DNA of 64,000 nucleotides from Microbacterium hydrocarbonoxydans (lineage in GTDB: Bacteria > Actinomycetota > Actinomycetes > Actinomycetales > Microbacteriaceae): NCBI RefSeq assembly GCF_023715885.1, contig NZ_JAMBOY010000004.1, forward strand, positions 310,001 through 374,000. Reading direction: 5' to 3'. The position numbers and the translations under genes were made by a program. Each line of letters begins with the position of its first letter. Within the stretch, counting starts at the first letter, position 1. The notes under the pieces were generated by a model, which was not told where the DNA came from, ran no database searches, and saw only the letters and a list, made by a program, of their open reading frames with translations. Below are positions 62,296 to 64,000 of this stretch, one piece after another.

Positions 62296-64000
62296 CTACC
62301 CTCGCTGCTGTTCCCGCTCCGCGAAGAACTGCGCTAGGCGTTTGCGGGCGACGAGACGACGGTTCTCTACCGTGGCGGGGAGCTCGTGCTCGAGAACGAT
62401 GCTCGAGTCACCGGTATCGAGTTGCAGTTTGTGTTCGAACCCATCCCAATCGACCAGCTGTCCGAGGAAGTCCGCGTCAAAGTCCCCTGTCCGACCCGTC
62501 GGATCCTTCACGCCCAATGAGATCGTTACGGTCACGAAACGCGCGGCGAAGTCGAGGGCATCCCACCCGTGATCTTCGAGACCCGAGCACACCCACTGCC
62601 TCGCCGCGTCGATATCGATGCGAGCCCAGTCCCATACCAACCCCCAGAGCGTTCGATCGAGGTCGATCGGTGGAGTCTTGATGTGCGCCCACAAGGTGTT
62701 AGAAATCGCGATCGCAAAGGCTTGATCAACCAGGTCTGGCATCGCCGAAGTCGGCTCGTTCGACTCGCCTTCTCGTGGCCGGGAGCGCGCAGCGTGGCTG
62801 AGATAGGAGAAGAAGAATAGACCCGACGGAGTCAGCTTGGCTTCCTCTAGAACTTCCAGCCGCTGACTTTCGTCCATGCGCACGTAAAGCCGTCCGCCGA
62901 ACCACCTCGTTCGCTGATGCGCGTCCGCGATGTCGGTGTGTTCGGGGACCCTATGGTAGTGGCGGACCAGCCACTTCAGCACCTCGACACTGCTTGCCGA
63001 GCCGGGCACGCTCAGCGACTCCAGCTTGCCGAGGACCAACTCCGTTCCCGTATCGAATGATGCTTCCACCTGGTCAAGCTCCGAGCCTCGAGTTTGCGAT
63101 CGAATCTGATCGAATGCAGCCGCAACAATAAGATCAGAGAGATCCTCTGCCGGCACCGCGAAGGCGAAGTACCGATCGAAGTAGTGAGGGTGAGCAATGC
63201 GGGTCGACGCGGGTTTGTCGCCACTGTAGGAGTAGTTCCTCTGCGACCACTGATGCTCGAATCGTGGGAATAGCTGTCCGACCAGCTGCGCTACGCCGGC
63301 GCGATGCTCAGGCGCGACACGTGCATCGGCAAGAATCCCCTCCCAGAAAGCATGCTCGGCAGCAGTATCTCGTTTCCCGGTGCCCCACTCCGAACTGATC
63401 GTCGAGAAGTCACCTAGAAGACGTCCTCGATTGTCGATGATGGCGCGGTATAGAAGCGGCTCAGCCGATCTGATCCAACTGATCAATAGGAAGTCGACGA
63501 GGTCGACCTCCTGTAGCAACCCGGCGAGGAACACATCGACCTGCGCGAAGTATCGCTTTACACCTCGCGGCGTTGCGAGCCGCTGACGGAGGTGGCCGAA
63601 ATACGCGCTGCTGAACCTTCGGCTTACCTCGTCATCGAGACTGAGGCCGTGTGTGCTTGCCAATCGCTCGAGGGCCGAGTTCACCCAACTCGATAGCTGC
63701 TCATCGCGCACCGGCGGCATGTCCAGCCGAATCTGAACGATCTTCTCGAGATAGTCGATTGCGCGACGTGGATCCTGGCTCCCCACAAGACCAGTACGGC
63801 TTAGCGCATCTAGGAGGGTGTTTTCGTCGTAAGCGAGTAGGTAGTGCACATTAGGAAGTCGCCCTACTAGACGTATCAACTTGAAGAGCAATAGGAGTTC
63901 CGGTGGGTCGAGCCGATCGACGTCGTCGATGATCACCAGAACTGGCGACTCTGCCTTGCGCAGAGCATCCTCCGCCATCCGCCTCTTGGTTGCAACTCCT
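62296..64000 (-). CDS. KAP family P-loop NTPase (partial, N-terminus off the right edge)
   Basis: The frame is open to the end of the window; the ATG at 63978 is internal, because upstream codons (VATKRR) continue the protein. Walker B and the following switch are VLVIIDDVDRLDPPELLLLFKLI and VHYLLAYDENTLLDAL, typical of KAP NTPases, with ATPRGVKRYF in the lid region. Walker A lies beyond the window. At least 568 residues are present. KAP NTPases are often membrane-linked and several act in phage exclusion; that role here is inferred. Confidence 0.85.
   Translation of the reverse strand, partial: GVATKRRMAEDALRKAESPVLVIIDDVDRLDPPELLLLFKLIRLVGRLPNVHYLLAYDENTLLDALSRTGLVGSQDPRRAIDYLEKIVQIRLDMPPVRDEQLSSWVNSALERLASTHGLSLDDEVSRRFSSAYFGHLRQRLATPRGVKRYFAQVDVFLAGLLQEVDLVDFLLISWIRSAEPLLYRAIIDNRGRLLGDFSTISSEWGTGKRDTAAEHAFWEGILADARVAPEHRAGVAQLVGQLFPRFEHQWSQRNYSYSGDKPASTRIAHPHYFDRYFAFAVPAEDLSDLIVAAAFDQIRSQTRGSELDQVEASFDTGTELVLGKLESLSVPGSASSVEVLKWLVRHYHRVPEHTDIADAHQRTRWFGGRLYVRMDESQRLEVLEEAKLTPSGLFFFSYLSHAARSRPREGESNEPTSAMPDLVDQAFAIAISNTLWAHIKTPPIDLDRTLWGLVWDWARIDIDAARQWVCSGLEDHGWDALDFAARFVTVTISLGVKDPTGRTGDFDADFLGQLVDWDGFEHKLQLDTGDSSIVLEHELPATVENRRLVARKRLAQFFAEREQQRG

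Larger units (their letters stand above)
22476..64000. mobile_element. Genomic island / integrative mobilizable element in comEC (right end not in window)
   Basis: The island starts where comEC homology stops. It carries a large serine recombinase, excisionase-like protein, primase-helicase and MobV relaxase, plus restriction, metal-resistance, toxin-antitoxin and other cargo. No chromosomal housekeeping gene and no comEC 5' half is seen to the right, so the minimum length is about 41.5 kb. It could also be several elements inserted next to one another; the nested metal element is one clear case. Confidence 0.65.

Noticed and set aside
61977..62681. Rightward frame after the DUF6338 gene
   Set aside because: Poor codon use, Arg/Ser/Pro-rich, overlaps the KAP NTPase on the other strand.

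Overview
The window looks like a chromosome segment of a high-GC actinobacterium, most likely Microbacteriaceae (Microbacterium-like). This rests on the gene order ybeY-phoH-HIT-rsmE-dnaJ-hrcA-hemW-lepA and rpsT-holA-comEC, strong G/C preference at third codon positions, frequent GTG/TTG starts, and a DUF222/HNH gene of the kind abundant in these genomes. The genus is inferred; there is no rRNA in the window.

Region 1 (1-22,475) is core chromosome. A leftward cluster carries RNA-maturation and heat-shock genes (ybeY to lepA, with a perfect CIRCE operator before hrcA). A rightward oligopeptide ABC importer operon follows (two permeases, a fused double ATPase, a binding lipoprotein). Then come a small secreted peptide gene bracketed by two identical terminators, a hydrolase/MFS pair, rpsT, a phosphatase, holA, an HNH gene and the 3' two thirds of comEC.

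Region 2 (about 22,476 to beyond 64,000) is an accessory island. comEC is cut just before its conserved SGANCA codons and its 5' part is not in the window, so the island probably sits in comEC and its right end lies beyond the window. The left arm carries a restriction-like cluster (three-Cys Gp37/Gp68 protein, TcmP partner, DUF262-HNH nuclease, EcoRI-family adenine methyltransferase). Next is an integrative mobilizable element backbone: large serine recombinase, excisionase-like protein, P4/D5-type primase-helicase, MobV relaxase, a PD-(D/E)XK protein, and a dense GTAGC/GCTAC repeat array that may be an origin or recombination region.

Region 3 (about 37.1-48.1 kb) is an 11-kb metal-resistance element nested in an SRAP (YedK/HMCES) gene, whose two halves lie on either side. 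It carries a truncated tyrosine recombinase, a CsoR-CopZ-CopB copper operon with DUF305, DUF6153 and sortilin-like partners, and a CmtR-CadA-CadD-LspA cadmium/lead operon. Three copies of a 20-bp palindrome with a CGATCG core lie at its left side, between the two modules, and at the right junction.

Region 4 (48.5-64 kb) is cargo: PH/SHOCT, DUF1643 and GIY-YIG proteins, an RHH/PIN toxin-antitoxin pair, an RHS remnant with a possible immunity gene, a possible HEPN protein, an HExxH metalloprotease, a DUF6338 membrane protein and a KAP P-loop NTPase running off the right edge. Much of it resembles a defence and interference island.

All functional calls come from motif recognition in the translated sequence; no database search was run.
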